A model generated the notes under the pieces. It worked only from the letters and a program-made list of their open reading frames with translations, was not told the DNA's origin and searched no databases. From assembly GCF_023111095.1 (NCBI RefSeq), contig NZ_JALGYW010000001.1:186001-250000 (forward strand): DNA of 64,000 bases. The letters are read 5' to 3'. The stretch is from Maribellus sp. YY47 (lineage in GTDB: Bacteria > Bacteroidota > Bacteroidia > Bacteroidales > Prolixibacteraceae). The position numbers were made by a program, and so were the translations under genes. Below are positions 1-8,770 of this stretch, in pieces (positions within the stretch are counted from its first letter, which is position 1; the number at the start of each line of letters is the position of its first letter).

Positions 1-1863
1 CACAGCTATTGCCATTCCATCCTGGTTGCCTGATGGCAGGATGTAATCGCCTTTTTTAACTTTGCCAATTACCCTTACCTGAACCTGTCCCATGAAGGCT
101 ACTTTTTCATATTTTTTTTCGTTGTCACCTTCGGGCATGGCTCCAATTACGGTCGGGTTCTGGGTGATCACCATGAATTTTTCTGCTTTTTTGAAGTCTT
201 TGGAAATGACGCCGCCATTAACCCCAACTACCTCGCCAAACAAAAGAAGTTCGGTTTCTTCCTTTTTTTCGAGCCATTCAGCATAATCTGCTCCCCCTGA
301 CTCAAAGGCTACTCCTAATCCAATTGTATGGAATGCTTCAAAAATGCCCCATTGCAGCGATTCTGTAACTACGTCAACTCCTGACCAAACCACGTCATCG
401 ATGTCACCCAAAATAGCTTCTCCCACAAGAGCTCCCACACAGTTCACTCCAAATACAATCACTGATTTTGTAAAGTCTACGCCAATAGAATATAGTTCTA
501 CGGCATATTCACTAGTAAAGTCAATACCATCAGGTTCAATTTTCAGCGGTTTAGCTCCACTTTGATCTCCTTGTGCAGGTAAAGGTGTACCGGGCAGCTT
601 ACCATCCAGCTTTATCGAAAAAGGTTCTGGTTTTAGGATATCGTATATTACACTTAGTATTAGCCCCGGTAAACCTGAATTACCTTCAATTCTACCTTTT
701 GCACTTCCCTGCCTGTCAAAAAAAGTAATAAAATTATCCTGTCGGCTGGGAAGAATTGCTGTTGATTTAATTCCAATACCATGTTTGCTTCCTTCAATTT
801 GTAGTGCATATTCATCGTAGTCGGATGCGTCCCCTTCCGGATTATTGTATTTGATGGTAACCTGGCCACCGGCATTTACCTTGTTCATCAGATTAGTCGT
901 TCCATCAACTGTCAGCGTTTTTTTGAGATTGGTATTGCCTTCAACCATAGCATTGTTTTTAACCTCTAGATTTTGATGGAGTAGGGTATTCTCATTTACT
1001 GTTAATGTTCCGCTCAAATAGGTTGGACTTGCATTATTTACATTTAACTGGTTATTCAAATCCGAAGTTCCGTCAACTTCAAGCGTATTTTTTAAGTGAG
1101 TTGCACCCTCCACATCCAACGTCCCCGTCAATACCGTAGGACTGTTGTTGGTCACTGATAAAGGTCCGTTATTGACCGTTTCTCCGGATGCTGTATTTAA
1201 GTATACATTCTGTTTAACAGAAAGATCCTCTCCAACATCAAGACTTCTGGCCAGGTTAATGTTCCCGTTGCTCTGAATTCTTAATCGTTCTATGTTATCG
1301 GTTACCATAACCAAATCCTTGGAGTCGGTGGTTCCCAGAACATCTTTGTCGGGATCAGTTTTTGAATTTCCAAATAACGACCAGGTTTGAGATGGAACCC
1401 CATCCTTAGCAGCACTTTTTAACTCTACGCCGGTGAGCGAACCTGCTGTTTTTGCATGTAAGGCATAAGGAACCGATAAAAACTGGGAAGTGCCCATATC
1501 TATCCATCCCGCTGATTCCTCCGTTTTTACTTTAACGTTCAGGAAATGTTGAGCAGAGCCCCAGTCTATTTCTTCAAAATTGTACATTCCGGATGATTCA
1601 CCTGTTCCAATTACAAGAACAAACATCCCATAGTTGTTGGTAATGACTTTGTGATTACCTTCCCATACAACATTGCCTTGGGCTGATTCTTTGAGAATCG
1701 TCACTTTAACTTCAAGAGAAGAATTTGCAATTAGGTCTCCAATCTGGTTTCGGGCTTCTGCCTGGTAAATTATTCCTTCCGGCGCCTGTGCCCAGGTAGT
1801 AGCAGAAATTAGACATAGCACTGCCATAAAGGCAATACGAATTAACAAAGTAATGCTTTTCAT
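1..1863 (-). CDS. Secreted surface protein with tail-fibre-like C-terminal region (3' end outside window)
   Basis: An open frame of 621 codons runs from an ATG at 1863 off the left edge with no stop. Residues 1-25 look like a Sec signal peptide ending near TTWAQ. The next ~140 residues follow a pattern common in Bacteroidota surface proteins (GIIYQAEARNQIGD near the start, SVPYALHAKTAG at the end). The middle is a low-complexity run of short beta-strand-like units rich in Asn, Thr and Val, with recurring LxVxN words. Residues ~540-621 (DYAEWLEK, GEVVGVNGG, VIGAMP, GQVQVRVIGKVKKGDYI) resemble the peptidase G2 / IMC autoproteolytic domain seen in phage tail fibres and bacterial surface proteins; this is pattern recognition, not a search result. 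Probably cell-surface or secreted; the ligand is unknown. Confidence 0.75.
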   Translation of the reverse strand, partial: MKSITLLIRIAFMAVLCLISATTWAQAPEGIIYQAEARNQIGDLIANSSLEVKVTILKESAQGNVVWEGNHKVITNNYGMFVLVIGTGESSGMYNFEEIDWGSAQHFLNVKVKTEESAGWIDMGTSQFLSVPYALHAKTAGSLTGVELKSAAKDGVPSQTWSLFGNSKTDPDKDVLGTTDSKDLVMVTDNIERLRIQSNGNINLARSLDVGEDLSVKQNVYLNTASGETVNNGPLSVTNNSPTVLTGTLDVEGATHLKNTLEVDGTSDLNNQLNVNNASPTYLSGTLTVNENTLLHQNLEVKNNAMVEGNTNLKKTLTVDGTTNLMNKVNAGGQVTIKYNNPEGDASDYDEYALQIEGSKHGIGIKSTAILPSRQDNFITFFDRQGSAKGRIEGNSGLPGLILSVIYDILKPEPFSIKLDGKLPGTPLPAQGDQSGAKPLKIEPDGIDFTSEYAVELYSIGVDFTKSVIVFGVNCVGALVGEAILGDIDDVVWSGVDVVTESLQWGIFEAFHTIGLGVAFESGGADYAEWLEKKEETELLLFGEVVGVNGGVISKDFKKAEKFMVITQNPTVIGAMPEGDNEKKYEKVAFMGQVQVRVIGKVKKGDYILPSGNQDGMAIAV

Positions 1864-2302
1864 AAATTTTGTATTTAAAGAGTAGTTGGTGGGATAATCT
1901 GCTTGTCAGCAACGATATAGCATTTTCCCCCTTGTTTTTTATCAATAACAAGTTACGCTAACAATTGATAAAAAACAATATGTTAACGATGTGATTTTCT
2001 GAACATTCGTGCGTCATGCTGAAATGTTAAAAGCAGAGGGAAACACCGCGTTCTAATAAATTGGGAAAGTAAAAGCAAGCTATTATTGTTTATAGACGGG
2101 GTTTTTGAAGAAGATTCTTTTGATGAATCACATTCTGAATAATGATGGGGTTATTCCATTAGGGTTTATAGGGCAATTACATTCATTGTTAAAAAGAAAT
2201 AATGATAGATAGTATTCTGATTATAGAGTAAAGAGCAGATACTAGAACAGGCCATTCTTTTGCAAGAGATGGCCTGTTCTAAATCCGTATTGTAGTGTAA
2301 AA
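1864..2302. other. Non-coding gap between surface protein and lon
   Basis: About 440 bp, AT-rich, no convincing gene. It should carry the promoter of the surface protein (minus strand) and the 3' end of the lon transcript. The only clear structure is the perfect 12-bp hairpin at 2244-2280. Confidence 0.6.
2244..2280 (-). terminator. Hairpin downstream of lon
   Basis: Perfect inverted repeat AGAACAGGCCAT (2244-2255) / ATGGCCTGTTCT (2269-2280) with a 13-nt loop, about 23 bp past the lon stop codon. No U-run follows on either strand, so it may be a transcript 3'-end stabiliser rather than an intrinsic terminator. Confidence 0.5.
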
Positions 2303-4756
2303 TTACATTATCTTCAGCGGCTTATCCACTTTGGTTTTTAACAGAGCGATGTCCAGCACATCCATAATCGTGTTGACAAAGTGAAATTTCAAGCCTTTCA
2401 AATACTCTTCCTTAATGTCTTCCAGATTTTTCCTGTTTTGTTCCGAAAGAATGATTTCTGTAATGCCCGCCCGTTTGGCTGCCAGAATTTTCTCCTTGAT
2501 TCCTCCCACCGGAAGTACTTTTCCGCGGAGGGTAATTTCACCGGTCATTGCAAGGCTTTTCTTTACTTTTCGCTGCGTGTAGGTCGAAGCCAGCGAGGTA
2601 ACCATGGTAACCCCGGCCGACGGACCGTCTTTCGGAATCGCACCTTCGGGAACGTGAATATGGACATTCCAGTTGGTAAAAATATCCGGATTCAGATCAA
2701 GTTCTTCAGCATGAGATTTTAAATACTCGTGTGCCAGCATCGCCGATTCTTTCATCACATCGCCCAGGTTGCCGGTAAGCGTTAATGCTCCCTTTCCCTT
2801 GCTTAGGCTCGATTCTACATAAAGAATTTCACCGCCAACGGCTGTCCAGGCAAGTCCGGTTACAACACCGGCAAAATCATTGCCCTGATATTTTTCTTTC
2901 GAATATTCGGTAACACCGAGGTATTCCCGAATGTCTTCGCGGGTAAGTTTTTTATTGTATTCTTCCTCAAAAGCAATCTTTTTGGCTACCCGGCGCACCA
3001 CTTTGGCAATTTTCTTGTCGAGCTCGCGAACACCCGATTCACGGGAATAACCATCGATGATCATCTCGATCACTTCTTTTGGGAAACTGATGTCCGATTT
3101 TTTTAACCCGTGGTTTTCGAGCTGTTTTGGGATCAAATGCCGTTTTGCAATTTCTATTTTTTCTTCCAGCAGATATCCACTTACTTCAATCAGTTCCAAA
3201 CGGTCGCGGAGTGCTGGTGCAATAGTGCTCAGTGAATTGGCTGTTGCAATAAACATCACCTTCGACAGGTCGTAATCGTGTTCGATATAATTGTCGTGGA
3301 ATTCGCCGTTTTGCTCCGGATCCAGTACTTCCAGCAAAGCCGACGCCGGGTCGCCGTGGAAGTGTTTTGATACCTTGTCGATTTCATCCAGAATAAAAAC
3401 CGGGTTCGATGACTTGGCTTTTTTTATGTTCTGAATGATTCGGCCGGGCATGGCTCCGATGTATGTTTTGCGGTGACCGCGAATTTCTGATTCGTCGTGT
3501 AAGCCGCCTAAACTCATCCGGGCATATTTTCTGCCCAGTGCACGTGCTACTGATTTTCCCAGCGAAGTTTTACCAACTCCGGGAGGGCCGTATAAACAAA
3601 GGATCGGCGACTTCATATCGTTCTTTAATTTCAAAACCGCCAGATGTTCGAGAATACGTTCCTTTACTTTCTCCAGACCGTAATGATCCTCATCCAATAC
3701 TTTACTGGCATGTTTTAAATCAAAATTATCAGAGGTGTATTCGTTCCAGGGCAGATCGAGCAAAGTCTGACAGAAGGTAAACTGAACCGAATATTCTCCG
3801 GCAGCCGGGTTAAGCCTTCCCAGTTTTTCCACTTCTTTTTCGAAGAACCGGGCTACATCTTCATCCCATTTCTTGTCCTTGGCTTTATCCTTCAACGCAT
3901 TTATTTCCTGTTCTACCGGATTTCCTCCCAACTCATCCTGGATGGTTTTCATTTGCTGGTTCAGCATGTATTCACGCTGCTGGCGATCCAGGTCGGTTTT
4001 TACCTTTTTCTGGATGTCGTGTTTCAATTCCAGCATTTGAACTTCTTTCACCAAAAAGCTGATGGCTTGAATACCCCGGTCTTTCAGATTGCTGATTTCA
4101 AGCAACTTTTGTTTGTCATCAACACTCAAGTCAGTGTTAGAACAGATAAAGTTGATCAGGAAAGTAGAGTTCTCGATGTTCTTTACAGCAAAAGTAGCTT
4201 CAGGCGGAACATTCGAAGAGAACTGCGCAATTTTAATGGACAGGTCTTTCAATGAACCAACTATTGCGTTGAACTCGTTGTCGTCTTTTGAGCTGATGTC
4301 GTCCAGAGGTTCCACCGTTGCTTTGAAGTACGGATCTTCGCTGATAAATTCCCGTATCTGGTATCTTCTTTTTCCCTGGATGATCACTGAAGTCGAGCCG
4401 TCGGGCATCTCCAGTACTTTCAGGATTTCGGCAATAGTGCCAACATCGTAGAGATCTTCTTTCTCGGGTCGGTCAATTGTATAATCTTTTTGAGCTACGG
4501 TTCCCAGAAGTTTGTTGCCGCGGTTTACATCGCGAACCAACTGAAGCGAACGTTCGCGTCCAACAGTGATGGGTAACACCACTCCCGGAAAGAGTACCGT
4601 GTTGCGCAACGGAAGAATGGGTAATACCGATGGGATCTCGGTGTTTTTTAATTCCTTGTCATCTCCGTCGGCAATGATCGGGATGTATTCGGAATCGTCG
4701 TTCATAATTCCTGATGCAAATAACGCTTCAAATGCTGTATTTCTAATCTTACCCAT
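2303..4756 (-). CDS. lon: ATP-dependent protease Lon
   Basis: Lon (LonA type) degrades misfolded and regulatory proteins in the cytoplasm as an ATP-driven hexamer. All parts are present in 817 residues, a normal length: N-terminal LAN substrate-binding domain (~45-240), a coiled-coil stretch (~240-300), AAA+ module with Walker A GPPGVGKTS (390-398) and Walker B VFILDEID (453-460), and the C-terminal protease domain with catalytic Ser713 in KDGPSAG and Lys756 in GGIKEK, 43 residues apart as in E. coli Lon. The gene stands alone, with rpmE upstream on the same strand but separated by a terminator. Confidence 0.98.
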   Translation of the reverse strand: MGKIRNTAFEALFASGIMNDDSEYIPIIADGDDKELKNTEIPSVLPILPLRNTVLFPGVVLPITVGRERSLQLVRDVNRGNKLLGTVAQKDYTIDRPEKEDLYDVGTIAEILKVLEMPDGSTSVIIQGKRRYQIREFISEDPYFKATVEPLDDISSKDDNEFNAIVGSLKDLSIKIAQFSSNVPPEATFAVKNIENSTFLINFICSNTDLSVDDKQKLLEISNLKDRGIQAISFLVKEVQMLELKHDIQKKVKTDLDRQQREYMLNQQMKTIQDELGGNPVEQEINALKDKAKDKKWDEDVARFFEKEVEKLGRLNPAAGEYSVQFTFCQTLLDLPWNEYTSDNFDLKHASKVLDEDHYGLEKVKERILEHLAVLKLKNDMKSPILCLYGPPGVGKTSLGKSVARALGRKYARMSLGGLHDESEIRGHRKTYIGAMPGRIIQNIKKAKSSNPVFILDEIDKVSKHFHGDPASALLEVLDPEQNGEFHDNYIEHDYDLSKVMFIATANSLSTIAPALRDRLELIEVSGYLLEEKIEIAKRHLIPKQLENHGLKKSDISFPKEVIEMIIDGYSRESGVRELDKKIAKVVRRVAKKIAFEEEYNKKLTREDIREYLGVTEYSKEKYQGNDFAGVVTGLAWTAVGGEILYVESSLSKGKGALTLTGNLGDVMKESAMLAHEYLKSHAEELDLNPDIFTNWNVHIHVPEGAIPKDGPSAGVTMVTSLASTYTQRKVKKSLAMTGEITLRGKVLPVGGIKEKILAAKRAGITEIILSEQNRKNLEDIKEEYLKGLKFHFVNTIMDVLDIALLKTKVDKPLKIM

Positions 4757-4910
4757 ATTTCTTTTCTATAAATGACAGAATGTCGCAGGCAAAGTGCCTG
4801 ATTCTACAGGGCTAATGTTTTGCAATAGCCGTGCCAATTACAAAGAATGCAAACATTAGCTGTTTGTTCATTTCAAATACTGTAAATACCGACAAAATTG
4901 CATGTTGGGA

Positions 4911-4948
4911 GCAAAAAAAAGCACCCGTCGGTAGGCGGATGCTTTTTT
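4911..4948 (-). terminator. Intrinsic terminator of rpmE
   Basis: On the minus strand GCATCCG (4942-4936) pairs with CGGGTGC (4927-4921) through one U-G wobble, with an 8-nt loop, followed by a run of eight U (4920-4913). It lies 18 bp after the rpmE stop codon. Confidence 0.85.
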
Positions 4949-4965
4949 ATATCTTTTCGAAAAAA

Positions 4966-5229
4966 TTACTTTTTCCGGTTTTCCATGTGTTTGCTGTAAC
5001 GGCTCATGAACTTGTCAACACGTCCTGCAGTGTCCACCAATTTGGTTTTACCGGTGTAGAACGGGTGAGAAGTATTAGAGATCTCAAGTTTGTAGATCGG
5101 GTACTCAACACCATCAATAACTTCTGTTTCTTTGGTGTCAACAGTTGAGCGTGTAAAGAAAGTATGTCCGTTCGACATATCTCTGAACGCTACCAGTCTG
5201 TATTCCTTAGGATGAATGTCTTTTTTCAT
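4966..5229 (-). CDS. rpmE: 50S ribosomal protein bL31, type B
   Basis: Component of the 50S subunit (central protuberance bridge region). At 87 residues, with MKKDIHPKEYRLVAFRDMS at the N-terminus and HPFYTGKTK in the middle, it is recognisable as bL31 of the longer B type. It lacks the CxxC zinc-binding pair of the A type, so it is the zinc-independent form. The gene is monocistronic between an excellent promoter (5309-5339) and its own terminator (4911-4948). Its 5' leader contains a hairpin (5248-5278) that could be a feedback site. Confidence 0.96.
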   Translation of the reverse strand: MKKDIHPKEYRLVAFRDMSNGHTFFTRSTVDTKETEVIDGVEYPIYKLEISNTSHPFYTGKTKLVDTAGRVDKFMSRYSKHMENRKK

Positions 5230-5247
5230 TTTTTTTATATGTTTTTC

Positions 5248-5278
5248 GAATGGTTACATTCTATACTGTAATCCATTC
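5248..5278 (-). ncRNA. Hairpin in the rpmE leader, candidate bL31 autoregulatory site
   Basis: In the minus-strand transcript GAATGG pairs with CCATTC (5278-5273 with 5253-5248) and TTACA with TGTAA, with a single bulged A between the two helices and an 8-nt loop. It lies 19 nt before the rpmE ATG inside a roughly 75-nt leader. bL31 leaders exist in other phyla; that this hairpin is one is inference. Confidence 0.45.
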
Positions 5279-5308
5279 TTGCGTTATTACAATTTCTAAT
5301 TCGGGCTG

Positions 5309-5339
5309 CAAAGATAAATATTGTTTGCATTTTTCCAAA
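5309..5339 (-). promoter_or_regulatory. Promoter of rpmE
   Basis: Minus-strand TTTG (5339-5336), exactly 19 bp, then TATCTTTG (5316-5309): a perfect match to the Bacteroidota housekeeping-sigma consensus TTTG-N19-TAnnTTTG. The predicted start is near 5303, about 74 nt before the ATG. Confidence 0.85.
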
Positions 5340-5377
5340 AACTTCAGGCATTTATTTCCTTGTAATATAAGTTGTTG

Positions 5378-6547
5378 TCAGGCGCCGATTATCGGAGCTT
5401 TTTTCACTTTTTTAGTCCGGTCGAACATATACCGCATGGTGTAATGCGTTTTGGCGCGTTTGGCGCCGGTTGCCTCATAAATCGCAATAATTTTCGGATT
5501 GAAATCGCCTGCCCACGAAAGGTCAACCTCGGTATAGTGCTCGTGCGATTTTGTTTTCATAATTTGTTCCTGGTGCCAGAAAATACCTGATTCAATTCCA
5601 GAACGCTGGTATTTGGGATCGACTCCCATCAACAGAATCCGGGTGCGGGTCATCACTTTTTTGTGTTTGTACCAAAAGAATTTGATGATTCCCCACAGGT
5701 CCATTTTACCTTTCAGTTTCATGAAAATCTGGTTGACATCGGGGACCATCACAAACACGGCAATCGGGCGTTCCTGGTCGTAGGCAAACCAGATCATTGC
5801 CGGATCAACTATGGCCTTCGATTCTTTCAGAAAATCGTACAGATCGTCGGGGTTGAGTGGTTTGTAATGCTCGTGAAACGACCAGGCCGCATCGTACACC
5901 TGGCAAAAATCTTTCACAAACTTATCGGTTTCCTTGTAGTCGAAATGGCGGAATTTAAACTGTGGTTTTTGAGCCACCCAGGTAGCAATTTTCCAAAAAC
6001 GTTCGGGAAACGGAACCGTATAGTCAAGGTGGAAGGAATACTGTTCAAAGTAAACCTCGAAACCAAAACCACGGAAGAGCTTTTCGTAGTAACTCGGGTT
6101 GTAGGGCATTCCGTAAGCCTGTGGCATAAATCCATCAACCAGCAATCCCCAGTTTACATAGTTTTCGCCAAAATTAATGGGGCCGTCCATGGCTTCCATA
6201 CCATTCTGCTTGTTCCACTCAGCTGCTGCAGTAAACAACATGTTGGCTGCTTCCTGATCGTCGACACATTCAAAAAAACCACAGCCTCCGGTGAGTTGCT
6301 CGTAGGTTTTTGCCAGATCGAAGTTGATAAATGCAGCAATTCGTCCCAGCAGTTTTCCGTCGTCGCCTTGCAATATCCAACGAATGGCTTTCCCTTTTTT
6401 AAAGGTTTTGTTTTTTTTCGGGTTGAACACCGATTCAATCATCATCGGAGGAATTCCCGGCCAGTTGGGATCGTTTTTGTAAATGAGCGGCGGAACACTG
6501 TGAAACAGTTTCTTCGTTTTTTTATCGGTAACCTCTATCAGTTGCAT
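5378..6547 (-). CDS. YghO-like GNAT family protein (copy 2)
   Basis: 389 residues, cytoplasmic, no signal or membrane segment. The N-terminal half carries FNPKKNKTFKKGKAIRWIL, GRIAAFIN, GGCGFFECVDDQEAA and GMEAMDGPINFGENYVNWGL, the pattern of the YghO-type proteins annotated as GNAT N-acetyltransferases. The C-terminal half has a GNAT-like segment (GVDPKYQRSGIESGIFWHQ). Substrate unknown. It is a tandem paralogue of the gene immediately upstream (6597-7760), 49 bp away, same strand and nearly the same length, so the pair probably arose by local duplication and is co-transcribed. Confidence 0.8.
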   Translation of the reverse strand: MQLIEVTDKKTKKLFHSVPPLIYKNDPNWPGIPPMMIESVFNPKKNKTFKKGKAIRWILQGDDGKLLGRIAAFINFDLAKTYEQLTGGCGFFECVDDQEAANMLFTAAAEWNKQNGMEAMDGPINFGENYVNWGLLVDGFMPQAYGMPYNPSYYEKLFRGFGFEVYFEQYSFHLDYTVPFPERFWKIATWVAQKPQFKFRHFDYKETDKFVKDFCQVYDAAWSFHEHYKPLNPDDLYDFLKESKAIVDPAMIWFAYDQERPIAVFVMVPDVNQIFMKLKGKMDLWGIIKFFWYKHKKVMTRTRILLMGVDPKYQRSGIESGIFWHQEQIMKTKSHEHYTEVDLSWAGDFNPKIIAIYEATGAKRAKTHYTMRYMFDRTKKVKKAPIIGA

Positions 6548-6596
6548 GGTAAAATTTTAGGCCAAAATAATTCAAAAAGGACAAATGCGCGAGCTT

Positions 6597-7760
6597 TTAG
6601 TCAATAATCGGTGCGCGTACAAATTCTTTTTTCCGGTCGAACAGGTATCGCATGGTTCTGTGCGTCAGTTTATGATCGGCGCCAAACGACTTAAACAGTG
6701 CATTCATTTTAGGATTGAAATCGCCCACCCAGCTCATTTCCATGTCGTTGTACCAGTCTTTTTTCAGCATTACTTTTTTCAGGTGATGGAAAATTCCTGA
6801 CTCGATACCTTTCCCCTGGTAGCCCGGTACCACGCCCAACACAATTACCCTGCATCGTTTGATGGTTTTTCGCTTGATGAGGTAAAGCATTTTTAGCGCC
6901 TGCCACAGGTTTAGTTTACCCGTTTTTAGTTTTTGAATGATCTGGTTCAGGTCGAGGATTTGCATAAAAAAAGCGATGGGTTTACCATTGTGGTAGGCAT
7001 ACCAGATAAATTCCTCGTCCAGAATTATCCTGGCGTCTTTTAGCAGGGCTTTAACGAGTCTGAAATCGAGCGGTTTATAGTTTCCGTGATTTCCCCAGGC
7101 CTTTTGATGAATCTCGATAAAATCGCGAATGTACTTGTCCTGTTCACTGAATTTGAAATGCTCGAATGAATAGCCGGGTTTTTTAGCCACCCAGCTGGCA
7201 ATTCTCCAGAATCTGTCGGGCAGGTCGGGATTGGTGATGTCGAGTGAATAACTGTATTGACGGTAGTAGGTCTTAAATCCGTAACTTTTAAACAGACTCA
7301 GGTAGTAGTCGGGGTTGTATTGCATCCCAAAGGTTTGCGGTTGGAAACCATCGGTGAGCAGCCCCCAGTAAAAGAAGTTTTCGTCAAAATTAACCGGGCC
7401 ATCCATGGCTTCCATGCCGTTTTTTTTGAGCCACTCGTGAGCAGTATCAAAAAGCAGGTTGGCAGCTTCCTGGTCGTAAATACATTCAAAAAAACCGCAA
7501 CAACCGGTGGGCTGATCGTAGCCACCCGCATACTTTTCGTCGTAGAAAGCGGCAATCCGGCCTACATATTTTCCATCCTTCTGTATGATCCAGCGAATGG
7601 CATCGCCATTTAAAAAGCGTTTGTTTTTACTTGGGTTGAATGTGTTTTCAATCATCATCCGCAAAGGCGGAATATAGTTGGGGTCGTTCTTGTAAATTAT
7701 GTCGGGTACTCGGTGAAATTCATCTACCAATTTTCGGTTGGTAACCTGAACAATATGCAT
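6597..7760 (-). CDS. YghO-like GNAT family protein (copy 1)
   Basis: 387 residues, same architecture as its downstream neighbour: FNPSKNKRFLNGDAIRWII, GRIAAFYDEKYAGG, CCGFFECIYDQEAANLLF, GMEAMDGPVNFDENFFYWGL and, near the C-terminus, GVVPGYQGKGIESGIFHHL in the position of a GNAT acetyl-CoA loop. Both copies end in a similar HxTMRYxFDR segment. It is the promoter-proximal gene of the two. The acceptor substrate cannot be told from sequence. Confidence 0.8.
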   Translation of the reverse strand: MHIVQVTNRKLVDEFHRVPDIIYKNDPNYIPPLRMMIENTFNPSKNKRFLNGDAIRWIIQKDGKYVGRIAAFYDEKYAGGYDQPTGCCGFFECIYDQEAANLLFDTAHEWLKKNGMEAMDGPVNFDENFFYWGLLTDGFQPQTFGMQYNPDYYLSLFKSYGFKTYYRQYSYSLDITNPDLPDRFWRIASWVAKKPGYSFEHFKFSEQDKYIRDFIEIHQKAWGNHGNYKPLDFRLVKALLKDARIILDEEFIWYAYHNGKPIAFFMQILDLNQIIQKLKTGKLNLWQALKMLYLIKRKTIKRCRVIVLGVVPGYQGKGIESGIFHHLKKVMLKKDWYNDMEMSWVGDFNPKMNALFKSFGADHKLTHRTMRYLFDRKKEFVRAPIID

Positions 7761-7817
7761 GAGTTTTTATTTTTTTACATTCCGGAATTCCCGAAAGTAA
7801 TGTTTTTGACAATAAAT

Positions 7818-7858
7818 GAAAAAAGGATTCATCCCCTGGAGCGAGATAAATCCTTTTC
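7818..7858 (-). terminator. Terminator of the Bax-inhibitor-1 gene
   Basis: Inverted repeat AAAAGGATT (7821-7829) / AATCCTTTT (7849-7857) around a 19-nt loop, with further T residues after the stem on the minus strand. It lies 20 bp beyond the stop of the 7879-8649 gene and separates it from the acetyltransferase pair. Confidence 0.7.
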
Positions 7859-7878
7859 TTAAAATTAAATCAACTTTA

Positions 7879-8649
7879 TTAGTCGCGGCTGGCAACCTTC
7901 GACAACAGACGAAGAATTTCCAGGTATAACCAGATCAAAGTCACCATCAATCCAAACGCACCGTACCACTCCATGTATTTGGGAGCGCCCGAAGCCGAAG
8001 CTCTTTCAATAAACGAAAAATCGAGTACCAGGTTAAGCGCAGCGATGGCAACCACTACCAGGCTAAAACCGATGCTAAAGTTGGAGTTGCCGTAAAGGAA
8101 TGACATTTGAGCGCCAAACAATCCGGCAATAAAACTTCCCAGGTACACCAGTGCAATGCCTGCAGTAGCCGCAAAAACTACCATCATAAATTTGTTGGTT
8201 ACCTTAATGGCTCCCGAACGGTAAAGGAAAAGCATGGCTAAAAAAACGGCCATGGTTAATGCAACCGCACGAATAACAATTCCGCTGAATTGCATTTCGA
8301 GGATGGCAGAAATTCCTCCGAGCAGCAAGCCTTCGAATACGGCATAAATCGGAGCCGAAATACCCGAGCTTTGTGGTCTGAAAACAGTGACAAGCACGGT
8401 AATAAAACCACCGATTCCACCTACCAGCAACCAGGGGCCAACTGCAGCCAAACCTGCTTCTGGATTGGTAGCTATGGCATCAAAGAATTTATTCCATGTA
8501 AAAACGGCGCCGGCGATTACGAGTAAAAGCATCAGTGCGGTTTTGTTCATGGTCCCGCTTATGGTCATGGCCTGCGAAGAATACGAATAATCTTTGCTAA
8601 ATACATTTTCCTTGAAAACGGGATTCGAAGATTTTGAAATGTTCATCAT
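7879..8649 (-). CDS. Bax inhibitor-1/YccA family membrane protein
   Basis: 256 residues: a polar N-terminus of ~35 residues, then about seven hydrophobic helices filling the rest, ending near WLYLEILRLLSK. The arrangement (NKTALMLLLVIAGAVFTW, PIYAVFEGLLLGGISA, FSFIERASASGAPKYMEWYGAFGLMVTLIWLYLEI) is that of the BI-1/YccA-like family; the last motif with its acidic residues is the family hallmark. Family members act as pH-sensitive calcium leak channels or FtsH partners; the role here is inferred only from family. Monocistronic. Confidence 0.93.
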   Translation of the reverse strand: MMNISKSSNPVFKENVFSKDYSYSSQAMTISGTMNKTALMLLLVIAGAVFTWNKFFDAIATNPEAGLAAVGPWLLVGGIGGFITVLVTVFRPQSSGISAPIYAVFEGLLLGGISAILEMQFSGIVIRAVALTMAVFLAMLFLYRSGAIKVTNKFMMVVFAATAGIALVYLGSFIAGLFGAQMSFLYGNSNFSIGFSLVVVAIAALNLVLDFSFIERASASGAPKYMEWYGAFGLMVTLIWLYLEILRLLSKVASRD

Positions 8650-8770
8650 TTTAATTGTTTATAGTTTCTGTTTTTTTGAATCATGTAACAATTTACACGG
8701 CTTCAGGGTTGGGTAAATCAATTTGTTTGCCAAAATAAAGACGCCCTGACAAGATTGCAGTTAAAGTACG

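Noticed and set aside
5663-6607. 314-codon frame antisense to a YghO-like gene
   Set aside because: Antisense shadow; the minus-strand gene has clear family motifs.
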